In this document: positions 23,201 through 34,569 of the stretch, piece by piece
Layout of the letters: every line of letters starts with the position of its first letter
How positions within the stretch are numbered: the first letter of the stretch is position 1
Assembly: GCF_033115175.1 (NCBI RefSeq)
Contig: NC_084837.1
Span: 30,334,266 to 30,398,265 of the forward strand
Direction: 5' to 3'
From: Lepus europaeus
Lineage: Eukaryota; Chordata; Mammalia; Lagomorpha; Leporidae
Length of the DNA: 64,000 nucleotides
Translations under genes and position numbers: made by a program
Notes under the pieces: model-generated
Database searches by the model: none
What the model was told of the DNA's origin: nothing
Seen by the model: the letters and a program-made list of their open reading frames with translations, nothing else

Positions 23201-23477
23201 TTTTTAAAAATTACTATTTATTTGAAAGGTAGAATTACAGACAGAGAGAAACATCTTCCATCCACTGGCTCACTCCCCAAATGGCCCAATGACCAGAGCT
23301 GGGCGATCTGAAGCCAGGAGCCAGGAACTTCTTCCAGATCTCCCATGCGGGTGCAGGGGCCCAAGCACTTGGGCCATCCTCTACTGCTTTCCCAGGCCAT
23401 TGCTGAGAGCTATAGGTGCTCATATGGGATGCAGATGCCACAGGTGGAGGCTTAGCCTAATATGCCACAGTGCTGGC
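23201..23477 (-). repeat. CSINE, internal deletion
   Basis: The body lacks the segment between gagagcta and the B box; head end gtgctggcccc. Confidence 0.88.
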
Positions 23478-23788
23478 CCCTATCCTCATTTTATAAAAAT
23501 AAAAATTGTTTAAAGAAATGATGCTTTGTAGCTAAAATTACATCATTTCTAATTTTCAGATTTGTGATTCAAATCCAACTCCACTAAGCCAAACTATATC
23601 CCACTATACATTAAGTTCTATTCAAGGCCTGATATTATATATGTCTACTTAGTACTACAGTTATTAAAATGCTATTGTAGATATATTCCAAATGATTAAC
23701 AGAAAAAGTAATTATTTCCATCCTTTACCTTCAAAGGAAAAGAAACTTTACTTTAAAGTTGTCAATGAAACAAACATTTTCCACATAC

Positions 23789-23915
23789 CTTTTGCCGTAA
23801 GTTTTTAACAGATTCCTTAATGTATGGCAAATCTTTAGATGGGACATACTTTTCAAGCATTTTTTCAAAGTTAGGATGACACATCATGAGGAAAAGCATC
23901 TTTCGACCATAATAC
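23789..23915 (-). CDS. TOGARAM1: TOGARAM1 visible exon 13 (end of TOG3)
   Basis: Acceptor caaatatccatag; donor CAAAAG|GTATGT. It encodes YYGRKMLFLMMCHPNFEKML and VPSKDLPYIKESVKNLRQK, the last helices of TOG3. The preceding intron is 5.6 kb and carries about a dozen SINE copies. Confidence 0.93.
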
Positions 23916-24869
23916 CTATGGATATTTGAGAAATATGTAAATAACTTTACATGCTTTAATAAGCTCTGGTTCTGTCCTTAAATGTAATATTTTTAATAAA
24001 AATTATCAACATCAATATTACCATACCTATTTTAAGTAAAGCACTGAAATGTAGGTATACTACCAGTACTAGAGAGTACAGAATTCTGCTCCTATAAGGC
24101 ACCCTTTCAAAATCATTCTAGTTTCAATTATTTCAGTCATATGCATAAAGCTTTGATTGCACTTTTCAGGCATGCAAGATCCATATCAAGGCTGGCATTT
24201 GGTAGAATTGTGAGTTAGGAGAATTTTCTGTTTTTCCTCAGCTCCTTGTCCACTGACTTATTACTATTGACTACCTGTTGGTCGGATGTTATGGCCTGAT
24301 TCAACTTTCTCTATCTATCTCTTCCTCTCTAGTCAAAACTTACCTGGATTTCAATTATTAAAAACCTATTCTCTGCTACCTAAAATATACGCAAGGTTAA
24401 CCAATAAATTGTGGTTGATAAATTGAGAAATGTTATACTAGTCTCTTAACTTTTTTTAAAATGTTTTACATGCATTTATAAGATAATATCTTAAGCCAAA
24501 ATATCTTTCTAACCATGGAAATTCAGATATTATGGAAGATATAGGACAGAGGCATCTAAAAGTATCTCTCAATATCATATTATTTGCTCTTCATGAAGGC
24601 CTGGTCCTAAAATAATTGTCAGTTTTGCTTACAACTTGGAATATATGGGACTTGAAGAATCAGAAAAGGACAGGCTTTTATGGGGCAGGGGTGTAGGACA
24701 ATCTTAGGATCACAGATATCAACCAGACCTCTTCAAATGTAATGAAATTGCGGAAAGGCAGGTGATAGCAGACAATAAATATCACCTTCCTCTTCCTACA
24801 ACCAGAATAAGATCTACAAATATGCATATAAAGGTTTCATAATCAGTTATCATCTCATGGACAATTTGG

Positions 24870-25157
24870 GAACACACACACACACACACAGAGAGAGAGA
24901 GAAAGAGCGAGAGCGAGAGAGAGAGAGAGAGAAATACACTCAAAATGGTCAAGGCTGGGGCAGAAGCTGGGAGTCAGGAACTCAATCCAGGTCTCCTACA
25001 TGCGTTGCAGGAACTCAATTTCTCAAGCCATTACTGCTTCCTCCTAGTGTTTGCATTAGCTGGAAGCTGGAGTCAGGAGCCAGCGCCAGGTAGTGAACCC
25101 AGGTACTTCAACATAGGACGGGGATGTTTTAACCACCAAACCAAGTGCCTTCCCCCA
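24870..25157 (-). repeat. CSINE-related, with (AC)n(GA)n
   Basis: (AC)n at 24873-24891 runs into (GA)n to about 24932, then a diverged SINE body and head (accaagtgccttccccc). Confidence 0.8.
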
Positions 25158-25410
25158 GTTCTAATTTTTACCCTAGAATGTTAAGGACTCGAGGTCTACC
25201 ATAGGACACCCAAGGACATGAGAAATGTTGAAATAAGTAAGTGAGCAGACAATGGACAAAATGTAAAGAAATACTAAAACTCAAAATTAATTATAATGTA
25301 TTAATTATTTAAAACTTTAAATGAGAATCCAAGCAATGAAAAAATTGTTTAGAAGAATCATTATGCCATTAAGGAAAAGTTAAGAGAGGATATACACTAA
25401 ATAACTATTT

Positions 25411-25741
25411 TTTAAAAGATTTATTTATTTATTATTTGAAAGGCAGAGTTACAGAGAGGCAGAGGCAGAGAGAGAGAAAAAAGTCTTCCATCTGATGATT
25501 CACTCCCCAAATGGCCGCCTTCAGCAGGAGCTGAGCTGATCTGAAGCCAGAACCCAATAGCTTCTTCTGGGTCTTCCAAGCAGGTGCAGGGGTCTGAACA
25601 CTTGGGCCATTCCTCACCACTTTCCCAGGCCATAGCAAAGAGCTGGATCAGAAGTGGAGCAGCCAGGACTTGAACCAGTGCCCATATGGGATGTTGGCAC
25701 TGCAGGCGGTAGCTATATCTGCTATGCCACAGTGTTGGCCC
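25411..25741 (-). repeat. CSINE, full length
   Basis: Target duplication acactaaataact on both sides. Confidence 0.92.
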
Positions 25742-25844
25742 CACACTAAATAACTAAAGAATCTCTTTCTGTTGTTGTTAATAACTAGTATATCAAGATC
25801 TGACTCTCTTAAATTTTTTTGAAAATTAATGTGGTATGCAGATC

Positions 25845-26705
25845 TTCTTTAAAATGCACCTCCAAAGATGTCCTATTCAAATTCCTAGAATTTGTGAATA
25901 TGATGTAATGTCATTGCCAAGATTACAATGTTACATGACACAGTTGATCTTAACACAGATAATCTGGAATGGACCTAATCTAATCAGACAAACCTGTAAA
26001 AGCAGAGTTTTTGTGGCTATTAGCAGAAGAGTAATAGAAATTCAACATATAGGCCGGCGCCACAGCTCACTTGGCTAATCCTCCACTTGCGGCACTGGTA
26101 CCCCGGGTTCTAGTCCTGGTTGGGAGGCCGGATTCTGTCTGTCCCGGTTGCTCCTCTTCCAGTGCAGCTCTCTGCTGTGGCCCGGGAGGGCAGTGGAGGA
26201 TGGCCCAAGTGCTTGGGCTCTGTACCCGCATGGAAGACCAGGAGGAGGCACTTGGCTCCTAGCTTCAGATTCGCGCAGCGCGCCGACTGCAGCAGCCTTT
26301 TGGGGAGTGAACCAATGGAAGGAAGACCTTTCTCTCTGTCTCTCTCTCTCACTGTCTAACTCTGCCTGTCAAAAAAAAAAAAAAAAAAATTCAACACATA
26401 AAGGGATTCAACATACTATTGCTGACTTGGAGATGGAGGACTGCTCCATGAAAAGGAATTCAAGTGGCCCTGGGGCACAAGAAGAGATCCTTGCTGACAG
26501 CCAGCATGCAAATGGGGATCTTATATCCTATAACTGCAAGGAACTGCCTGAATGAGTTTGGAAGTAAATTTTTCATAGAGCTTCTTGATAATTCCAAGCA
26601 CTGCTATCATGTTAATTTTGGCCATGTGATATCGTAAGCAGAGAACCTACATGAGTTTTGCAACTCTTCTGATGTAAAGAACTGTAAGTTAAATAATTTG
26701 TATTG
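25845..26705 (+). repeat. Ancient interspersed repeat, family uncertain
   Basis: ctccaaagatgtcctattca then gaatttgtgaatatgatgta has the cadence of an old DNA-transposon or LTR family ('ccccaaagatgtccacgtcc'). Interrupted by a SINE. Confidence 0.45.
26053..26389 (+). repeat. CSINE, young type
   Basis: Head ggccggcgccacagctca; target duplication attcaacatata / attcaacacata. Confidence 0.92.
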
Positions 26706-26707
26706 CT

Positions 26708-27057
26708 GTGCCGGCGCCGTGGCTCAACAGGCTAATCCTCTGCCTTGCGGCGCCGGCACACCAGGTTCTAGTCCCGGTCGGGGCACCGATCCTGTCCCAG
26801 TTGCCCCTCTTCCAGGCCAGCTCTCTGCTGTGGCCAGGGAGTGCAGTGGAGGATGGCCCAAGTCCTTGGGCCCTGCACCCCATGGGAGACCAGGAGAAGC
26901 ACCTGGCTCCTGCCATCGGAACAGCGCGGTGCGCCGGCTGCAGCGCGCTACCACGGCGGCCATTGGAGGGTGAACCAATGGCAAAAAGGAAGACCTTTCT
27001 CTCTGTCTCTCTCTCACTGTCCACTCTGCCTGTCAAAAAAAAAAAAAAAAAAAAAAA
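26708..27057 (+). repeat. CSINE, young type, full length
   Basis: Target duplication aataatttgtattgctg; a third copy of that motif follows at about 27086. Confidence 0.93.
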
Positions 27058-27117
27058 GAAAATAATTTGTATTGCTGTTAAGTTAAATAATTTGTATTGC
27101 TTTAAACTTCTGTGTTT

Positions 27118-27378
27118 GGGGCAGGTATGTGGTACAGTGGATAAGTCACCACTTGGGAAGCCCACAATATATACCAGAATGCCTAGTTTCAGTCCTGGCT
27201 ATTCTGCTTTGGATGCAAATTATTACTAATACACACTCTATGCAGCAGCAGGTCCATGAGTCCCTGCCACCCGTGTGGAATAGAAAGATGGAGTTCTTGG
27301 GTCCTGGCTTTAGCCTAGCCCAGCCCCAGAGGTTGTAGGCATTTAGGAAGTAAATTAGGAAATGGAAGATCTTTCTCT
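27118..27378 (+). repeat. CSINE, tail-less
   Basis: Head ggggcaggtatgtggtac; stops at gatctttctctt where the next SINE begins. Confidence 0.82.
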
Positions 27379-27800
27379 TGGGGCTGGCTTTGTGGGGCAT
27401 CAGGTTAAGTCACCACTTGTGATGCCAGCATCCTATCTCAGAGCACCAGTTCCAGCCCTGGATACTCTGCTTCTGATCCAGCTCCCTGCTAATGCACCTG
27501 GGAATGCAGCAGATGATGGCCCAAGTATTTGGTCCCCTCCTACCCATGTGGGAAACCAGTTTGGAGTTCCTGGCTGGTTCTTGACTTTGGCCTTGCCCAC
27601 ATCTGGCTGTTGCAGCCATTTAGGGGAATGAACCAGTGGATTAAAGTTCTCTCCCTCTCCTTCTCTCTCTCTTCCTCTCTCCCTTTCTCTCATACAGGGG
27701 GAGAGGGAGAGAGCGAGAGGGAGAGAGAGAGAGAGTCTGTCTCTATTTCTCCCTGTCAATCTGCCTTTCAAATAAATAAACAAATCTTAAAAAAAAAAGA
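27379..27800 (+). repeat. CSINE with inverted CT/GA tract
   Basis: Head ggggctggctttgtgggg; CT-rich 27646-27695 followed by GA-rich 27699-27735, then the normal tail. Confidence 0.88.
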
Positions 27801-28092
27801 GAGATCTTGTTTCCTTGTCTCTCTCTCTCTCCTCATGTTCCCCCATCTACCTTCTACATGAAATGAAAATTTAAAAACTGTCATATTTTTGGTAATTCCT
27901 TATGCAGCAAAAATACATCTAGTTTCTTTACTAGCTTTTGGTGTAACTAGTTCCACAAGCTTAACTCCATTTTTTGTCATCTTTATCTTAAAATGTTAAA
28001 AATTTTATATCCATCTTTCATCTTTGTGAACTCAGAATCCTCTCTTACTTTTTAATTATCTTCATATATTACTGTCATCAAATTCTACATTT

Positions 28093-28410
28093 TTAAAAAA
28101 TAATTTTGTTTATTTGAAAGGCAGAGTTACAGAGAGAGAGGAAGAGAGAGAAAGAGATCTTCTATCTGATGGTTTACTCCCCAGATGGTTTCAATGGACA
28201 GGGATGGGCCAAACTGAAACCAGGAGCTTCATCTGGTCTCCTAGTTGGATGACAGCCGCCCAAGCACTTGGGCCATCCTTTGCTGCTTTTCCCAGGCCAA
28301 TAGTATGGAGCTGGATCAGAAGTAGAGCAGCCAGGACATGAACCAGTACCCATATGAGATGCTGGCATAACGGGCAGTGGCTTTACTGGCTATGCCACAT
28401 TGCTGGCCCC
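28093..28410 (-). repeat. CSINE
   Basis: Tail tttttaaaaaataattttg; head end cattgctggcccc. Confidence 0.9.
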
Positions 28411-28436
28411 CAAATTTTAGATTTTACATGCATTAT

Positions 28437-28550
28437 TGGTTACCCAGTTCAACTTTCCTAAAACAAGGAAACAGACTAACAGAGATTAAGTAACTGGATC
28501 AATAGCAAACAGTGATGAAGACTACAAATTTAACCTAGGCTTCTGATACA
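28437..28550 (-). repeat. MIR fragment, degenerate
   Basis: acaaggaaacagactaacag then gattaagtaactggat fits the reverse MIR core. Confidence 0.5.
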
Positions 28551-28720
28551 TCCAAAATTTGTCAACACCATAGAGTAATACCATCCAAAGCTTAATTATT
28601 TTGCCATCTTTCTCTGACTGTTCTTAACCTTCATAAAACTGTTCCTGCAGTACAACCATAAGAAATTCATGATTTCCTAAGTGCAGATACCTCATGTTTC
28701 AGGGGATAATACTTTATTAT

Positions 28721-29085
28721 GGCCGGCGCCGTAGCTCAACAGGCTAATCCTCCGCCTTGCGGCGCCGGCACACCGGGTTCTAGTCCCGGTCGGGGCACCG
28801 ATCCTGTCCCGGTTGCCCCTCTTCCAGGCCAGCTCTCTGCTGTGGCTAGGGAGTGCAGTGGAGGATGGCCCAAGTCCTTGGGTCCTGCACCCCATGGGAG
28901 ACCAGGAGAAGCACCTGGCTCCTGCCATCGGAACAGCGCGGTGCGCCGGCCGCAGCGCGCTACCGCGGCGGCCATTGGAGGGTAAACCAACGGCAAAAGG
29001 AAGACTTTTCTCTCTGTCTCTCTCTCTCACTGTCCACTCTGCCTGTCAAAAAAAAATAAATAAATAAAATAAAAATAAAAAAAAA
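28721..29085 (+). repeat. CSINE, young type, full length
   Basis: Target duplication aatactttattat; closely resembles the copy at 26.7 kb, including gcagcgcgctac. Confidence 0.94.
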
Positions 29086-29187
29086 ATACTTTATTATGCG
29101 TCATTCCTATAGTTTTCACGTATACCTGTTTCCTTGATTTTACCTGATTTCTTTGAAAATAAATCATTTTGCCCTAAACGCATTACC

Positions 29188-29410
29188 TTACATTTGCCCA
29201 CAATGAAGTTCTTCTGCACCTTTCTGCCCACTCATACAGTCCTGTGCCGTTTTCATGAGGTTCATCCCTGTGACTTGGCATCTCACTACCCAGAAGTGTG
29301 TTGTGTCATCTGTAAATTTGGAGAATTCACTGTGCACTCCCTCAAGATCATTTACAAATTCATTAAGTAAGACCATCCCCCAGCACCAACCCCTGGGGAT
29401 TCCACTTTTC
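29188..29410 (-). repeat. CR1/L3 LINE fossil (reverse transcriptase part)
   Basis: Minus-strand translation contains NEFVNDLEGVHSEFSKFTDD, matching the CR1/L3 reverse-transcriptase block F-I-N-D-L ... S-K-F-A-D-D (here FTDD). Plus-strand phrases aacccctggggattccac and tcatctgtaaatttgg also fit CR1. Confidence 0.7.
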
Positions 29411-29505
29411 CATTTAGAAAAATGTTCATTCTTCTTTAATCTTTATTTCCTATTTTTAAGCTCTTAAATGAACAGATTTGACAAATACTATTATTAGCTA
29501 TTCAC

Positions 29506-29664
29506 CTGGTTTCTTGGGAGCTGTCTTGAGCAAACTTAGCAGCAGCTGGTAATATACGTTCAGCCATATCCTTTGTTCCAGATAACATTCGTTCTGGTTC
29601 CATAAATTCCACTACATCTGATAAGTGCTGGGCTGTACATCTTCTTACTGCAATGTGTAAATGA
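29506..29664 (-). CDS. TOGARAM1: TOGARAM1 visible exon 12 (TOG3, symmetric exon)
   Basis: Exactly 159 nt (53 residues) with matching phases at both ends, so skipping keeps the frame. Acceptor cttctttccttacag; donor AACCAG|GTGAAT. It encodes HLHIAVRRCTAQHLSDVVEF and then ERILPAAAKFAQDSSQETR, a full HEAT-type helix pair of TOG3 with the typical V-R-R-x-x-A-Q-H-L pattern. It is probably constitutive because the fold needs it, but a skipped isoform is possible. Confidence 0.92.
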
Positions 29665-29821
29665 CTGTAAGGAAAGAAGACCAATTAAAGTTGATATAAG
29701 AACTACTTTCCAAATTTCTTAAATTTAAATGATTAAATGGCTCCTCAATAACCAGCTAGGAGGCTAAAATGACAAATGATCTGCATTACTTATCTCTTTC
29801 CAAAAGATAAAAACAAAACAG

Positions 29822-30075
29822 AGTCCAGTGTTGTGGCATAGCAATTATGGGCACCATATGGGTGCCAGTTTGTGTCAGTTGCTCCACTTCTGATCCAGCT
29901 CCTTGTTAAAGGCCTGGGAAAAGCAGTGGAAGATGGTCCAAGTGTTTGGGCCTCTGCGACCCGGTGGAAGATCTGGAGGAAGCTCCTGGCTTCTGGCTTC
30001 TGTTTGGCTCAGCCCCAGCTGTTGTGGCCATCTGGAGAGTGAACCAGTGGATGGAATATCGATCTCTCTCTCTCT
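29822..30075 (+). repeat. CSINE, tail-less
   Basis: Head agtccagtgttgtggcat; ends in the CT tract where an inverted SINE starts. Confidence 0.85.
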
Positions 30076-30406
30076 AATTCTTTAATTTATTTGAAAGTCA
30101 GAATTACATAGAGAAAGAAGGAGAGGCAGAGAGAGAGAGAGAGGTCTTCCATCTGCTGGTTCACTCCCCAACTGGCCACAATGGCCGGAGCTGAGTCGAT
30201 CCGAAGCCAGGAGCCAGGAGCTTTCTCCAAGTCTTCCCACACAGGTACAGGTGCCAAGGACTTTGGCCATCTTCTACTGCTTTCCCAGTCCATAGAAGAG
30301 CTGGATTGGAAGTGGAGCAGCCAGCAGCCAGGTCTTGAATCGGTGCTCATATGGATTGCCGGCACTGCAGGCGGAGGCTTCACCCACTATGCCACAGCGC
30401 TGGCCC
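30076..30406 (-). repeat. CSINE
   Basis: Tail aatttatttgaaagtcag; head end gcgctggcccc. Confidence 0.9.
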
Positions 30407-30511
30407 CAAATGAATCTTTTAAAAAATATACATCAAAACTCAATCATTAACATATATTTAGTCCTTGATTTATGAATGTAAGTAACTTTACTAAAAATAT
30501 TAACATTCTTT

Positions 30512-30852
30512 TATTTTATTTTATTTTATTTGACAGGCAGAGTGGATAGTGAGAGAGAGAGAGAGACAGAGAGAAAGGTCTTCCTTTTTGCCGTTGGTTC
30601 ACTCTCCAATGGCCGCTGCGGCCAGCGCATCTCGCTGATCCGAAGCCAGGAGCCAGGTGCTTCTCCTGGTCTCCCATGGGGTGCAGGGCCCAAGGACCTG
30701 GGCCATCCTCCACTGCCTTCCTAGGCCATAGCAGAGAGCTGGCCTGGAAGAGGGGCAACCGGGATAGAATCCGGTGCCCCAACCGGGATTAGAACCCGGT
30801 GTGCTGGCGCCGCAAGGCGGAGGATTAGCCTGTTAAGCCACGGCGCCAGCCT
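30512..30852 (-). repeat. CSINE, young type, full length
   Basis: Tail (tttta)n; target duplication acattcttttat. Confidence 0.93.
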
Positions 30853-31018
30853 ACATTCTTTTATGTTCTATATGTAATATGTTTATCACATAGGAATTAT
30901 TTAATACATAGTTTTTGAGTGAAATAATACTGAAATTGGCCTTTCTCCTCCTATACCTTGGATTGTGAACAATTCTATTTTTAATTTAAGAACATTTTAA
31001 GATGATTTGGAAAATTAC

Positions 31019-31254
31019 CTCTGTCCTCCATTGATAAGAGAAATGACAGCACGTGCAGGGGTTACATTATTAACCATAGCTCTCAATGCTTTATCAACAT
31101 CTTCTCTTATAAATGTATTTGATTCTCCAGCTTTGTGCAACAAAACTTTTACTGTAGTATCTAGTTCTTGATCCATGCTCTTTTTCAGGTAAGTGAAAAG
31201 ATCACTTAAACAGACTACAGCAGCACGAGAAACTCCAGAGCGTAAATTTTTCAC
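31019..31254 (-). CDS. TOGARAM1: TOGARAM1 visible exon 11 (TOG3)
   Basis: Acceptor aatgttttctag directly precedes GTG (Val, internal codon). It encodes VKNLRSGVSRAAVVCLSDLF, a classic TOG 'L-R-S-x-V-x-R-x-A' HEAT hairpin, then AGESNTFIREDVDKALRAMV and ISLINGGQ. The end in phase 2 (AG) can join either to exon 12 (AG+T, Ser) or directly to exon 13 (AG+G, Arg). Confidence 0.95.
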
Positions 31255-31335
31255 CTAGAAAACATTTCCAAAATGTATATTTTGCTGATATTCTGCAAGA
31301 AAATTAATAATAATGACTTCGAAATGAATTTTTCT

Positions 31336-31666
31336 ATTTATTTTTATTTTTTTGACAGGCAGAGTGGATAGTGAGAGAGAGAGACAGGGAGAAAGGTCTT
31401 CCTTTACCATTGGTTTACCCTCCAATGGCTGCTGTGGCCTGCGCACCGCGCTGATTCAAAACCAGGAGCCAGGTACTTCATCCTGGTCTCCCATGCGGGT
31501 GCAGGGCCCAAGCACTTGGGCCATCCTCCACTGCACTCCAGGGCCAGAGCAGAGAGCTGGCCTAGAAGAGGGGCAACCGGGACAGAATCCGGCACCCCAC
31601 CGGGACTAGAACCCGGTGTGCTGGCTCCACAGGCAGAGGATTAACCTATTGAGCCACGGCGCCGGC
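31336..31666 (-). repeat. CSINE, young type
   Basis: Target duplication aatttttct. Ends only 81 bp from the acceptor of exon 11. Confidence 0.92.
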
Positions 31667-31897
31667 AAATTTTTCTGTTAAAGTAACATTTTATTATGTT
31701 CTATTCTATGTTGTGCTCATCATCTTCTAATAATTTTTTAAAAATATTACAAATTAAGGCACAGACTACTTAACCTACATACAAGTCTGCTCATATCATA
31801 CACAATAGAGTTATTTATAAAGATTCTGAAGATCAAATAAATATGGCACACTTATTCTTTGTAATTCAGACAATCCTTAATGAAAAAATAAGTTTAC

Positions 31898-32003
31898 CTC
31901 TTGAACGACGGCAAAATTTGTTTCATGCAATTTTGTATTTAATATTTCAGAATGAAAAGCAGCTAGGCATCTAACAAAATTCAGTCCCTCAATTTTCTTC
32001 TCC
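31898..32003 (-). CDS. TOGARAM1: TOGARAM1 visible exon 10 (TOG3)
   Basis: A 106-nt exon with acceptor tttttcctatag and donor CAAGAG|GTAAAC. It encodes EKKIEGLNFVRCLAAFHSE and KLHETNFAVVQE, amphipathic HEAT-repeat helices following the DW of exon 9. Phase in is 2 and phase out is 0. It was identified by splice sites, since its open frame is short. Confidence 0.91.
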
Positions 32004-32559
32004 CTATAGGAAAAAGAAACAACAAAATCACTTATTAAATGGGATCAGCAAGAATAGGATCTCACATGTCTTCTTTTTTGTATATAGAATATTGTCAAAA
32101 AAGAGACCTAATCTATTTTCCCTTCCTAATTAGGAATTTCAAATAAAAACATGTAGAGATCTTTTAAGCCTCAAAACCAATACTGATGTAAAACTATATT
32201 CATTCTTTATAAATAAAAGAATACCCCTCCCTTACTCTAAGTGCTATATTCTTTCAGAGGGAATTGAAGGAGTGACAAAGCAGAAGGGATGCAGTAAACC
32301 AAAAGAGGAAGGACAAAAGTAACCACTATTGTTACCTAGTTGGTTAGTGTATGATGCAAGTGCAAAACACCACTCGCAGTTGTTTCTATATCTCATATTT
32401 CTTTATCATTACCTGGCATAACGAACCAGATGAGGAATGGGCATGTACTAAAAGGAAGAAGGCTGGATTTAGATATTTTAAAAGGTGAGTTAAGAAGATT
32501 TCCTCAGTTGCTATCACATCACAATCAACAGCAGAATGCAAATTGTATTCAGTTCATGT

Positions 32560-33030
32560 GGAACATTCATATAAAATAATACCAAAGTCTCTGTCTTCAT
32601 GGATATCACAATTTAATGGGAAAAAATACATAAAAAGTAAGGCATAAAGGATTCTGATTAGGGGTACTAAGAAAAATAAAGCAGCATAAGAGGATGAATG
32701 AAAAACAATACTATTTTATTTTATTTAGGGTCATAAGAGAAGGCTTTCCTGAGAAGGTAACATATGACAGAGATCTGAATGAAGGGAAATGTAAAGCCAC
32801 TCAGAAAAAATTCAAACATCTTCAGGTGGAAACAAGCTTGGGTATTCAGGAAATAGCTAGAAAGCTGGAATGGAAAAATAAGGGAGAGCATGGCACAGGA
32901 CTAGCCTACAGAAAGAGAACAGATAATGAAGGACTTTACAAGCTGATTCCATGTTACCTGTCCCATGGTAGGAAGGAGTTAACACTTTGGATAGGAGTTC
33001 ATTTTTTTTCCTAGCTTTCTAGACAATGAG
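32560..33030. repeat. Possible ancient LINE remnant
   Basis: The pattern 'aaggctttcctgagaaggt ... gaagggaaat' recalls L2-class sequence, but the match is weak. Otherwise unassigned intron. Confidence 0.3.
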
Positions 33031-33245
33031 ATTTCCTCCTCAAACAAAACACTCCAGGTTTATAACTTTTATTGATCTTTTCCAGTAACCTGATTTTGCT
33101 GTCACCAATTTCCTCTATTTATTTGTTTTCCAGTTCAGTGATTTTCATAGTGATCTTTATTATTTCTTTCTTTTGCTTCCGTAAGGCTTCATTTGCTCTT
33201 CTGTTCCTGGTTGGTGTATCTCTCTCTTTCTCTCTCTCTTTGATT

Positions 33246-33518
33246 CTATTTATTTATTTGAAAGCAGAGTTATAAATAGGGAGAGACAGAAAGATCTTCC
33301 ATCCACTGGTACGCTCTCCAAATGGCCACAACAGTCAGGACTGGGCCAAGCTGATGCCAGGAGCCAGGAGTTACTTCCATGGGGTTGCAGGGGCGCAAGT
33401 ACTTGAGCTATTCTGCACTGCTTTCCCAGGCATATTACCATATGGGATGCACTACAGATGATGGCTTAACCTGTTAAGGCTTAACCTGCTTAACCTGCTG
33501 TCCTATGGTGGCAGCCCC
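33246..33518 (-). repeat. CSINE
   Basis: Head region contains a local triplication of gcttaacctg (about 33466-33496). Inserted in L1. Confidence 0.88.
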
Positions 33519-33639
33519 TGTTCCTAGTTTCCTAAAAGAAAAGATAAAGTCATTGACAAAGAACTTTGCTTCTTTTGGAATACAGGTGTTTTAGTGTTAT
33601 AAATTTTCTTTTAATTCAGGTGCTTCCCACATTTTTTTA

Positions 33640-33962
33640 AATTAAAGATTTATTTGTTTATTTGAGAGGCAGAGTTACAGAGACAGAGAGGGAGAGACAG
33701 AGAGAGAGGTCTTCCATCCGCTGGTTCACTCCCTAAATGGCCCCAATGGCCAGACCTGGGCCAATCTGAAGCCAGGAGCCAGGAGCTTCTTCTGGGTCTC
33801 CCATGTTGGTGCAGGGGTCCAAGCACTTGGACCATCTTCCACTGCTTTCCCAGGTCATTAATGGGGAGCCAAAGTGGAGCAACTGGGACTTAAACTGGCA
33901 CCCAGAAGGGACTGCCAGTATTGCAGGTGGTGGCTTTACCTGCTAAGCTACAATACCAGCCC
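33640..33962 (-). repeat. CSINE
   Basis: Tail aaattaaagatttatttg; head end acaataccagcccc. Inserted in L1. Confidence 0.9.
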
Positions 33963-34052
33963 CGTTTTCTAAGTTCTTTCAAGTACAAGAGCAAATCCAA
34001 TTCCTGTTAATCCATCTTGGCAAGAAGAAACATTTTTAAGATTTCTTTTCTG

Positions 34053-34385
34053 GGGGCCGGTGCTATGGCGCAGCAGGTTAAAGCCCTAGCCTGAAGTGCT
34101 GGCATCCCATATGGGTGCGGGTTCTAGTCCCGGCTGTTCCTCTTCCAATCCAGCTCTCTGCAATGGCCTGGGAAAGCAGAAGAAGATGGCTCAAGTCCTT
34201 GGGCCCCTGCACCCATGTGGGAGACTCAGAAGAAGCTCCTGGCTCCTGGTTTCAGATCAGTGCAGCTCTGGCCGTTGCAGCCATCTGGGGAGTGAATCAG
34301 CGGATGGAAGTCCTCTCTCTCTGTCTCTACCTCTCTCTGTAACTCTGTCTTTCAAATAAATAAAATAAATCTTAAAAAAAAAAAA
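34053..34385 (+). repeat. CSINE, full length
   Basis: Target duplication agatttcttttctgg on both sides. Confidence 0.93.
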
Positions 34386-34569
34386 AGATTTCTTTTCTGG
34401 AAATGTTAAATTTAAGATGCCTGGTGGCATCTAGAAGAGTCAAGGAGGTACCTGGATTACTTCATGAATTTCAAAAGCTCAAGAAGATACCCGTGATCTA
34501 AATATACATTTATGAGAAATCAGAGTATGGACAGAATTTAAAGCTATGAATGAATGAAATAATTTAAAG

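Larger units (their letters stand above)
33060..34050 (-). mobile_element. L1 LINE ORF2 fragment, split by two SINEs
   Basis: Plus-strand tatttgttttccagttcagt, ttgctcttctgttcctgg and ttttggaatacaggtgtttt are the reverse of an L1 ORF2 segment. Pieces lie at 33060-33245, 33519-33639 and 33963-34050. Confidence 0.65.

Noticed and set aside
26689..27229. Long open frames (up to 173 codons) on both strands
   Set aside because: They translate a young CSINE and its flanks; near-identical peptides recur at every young SINE in the window.
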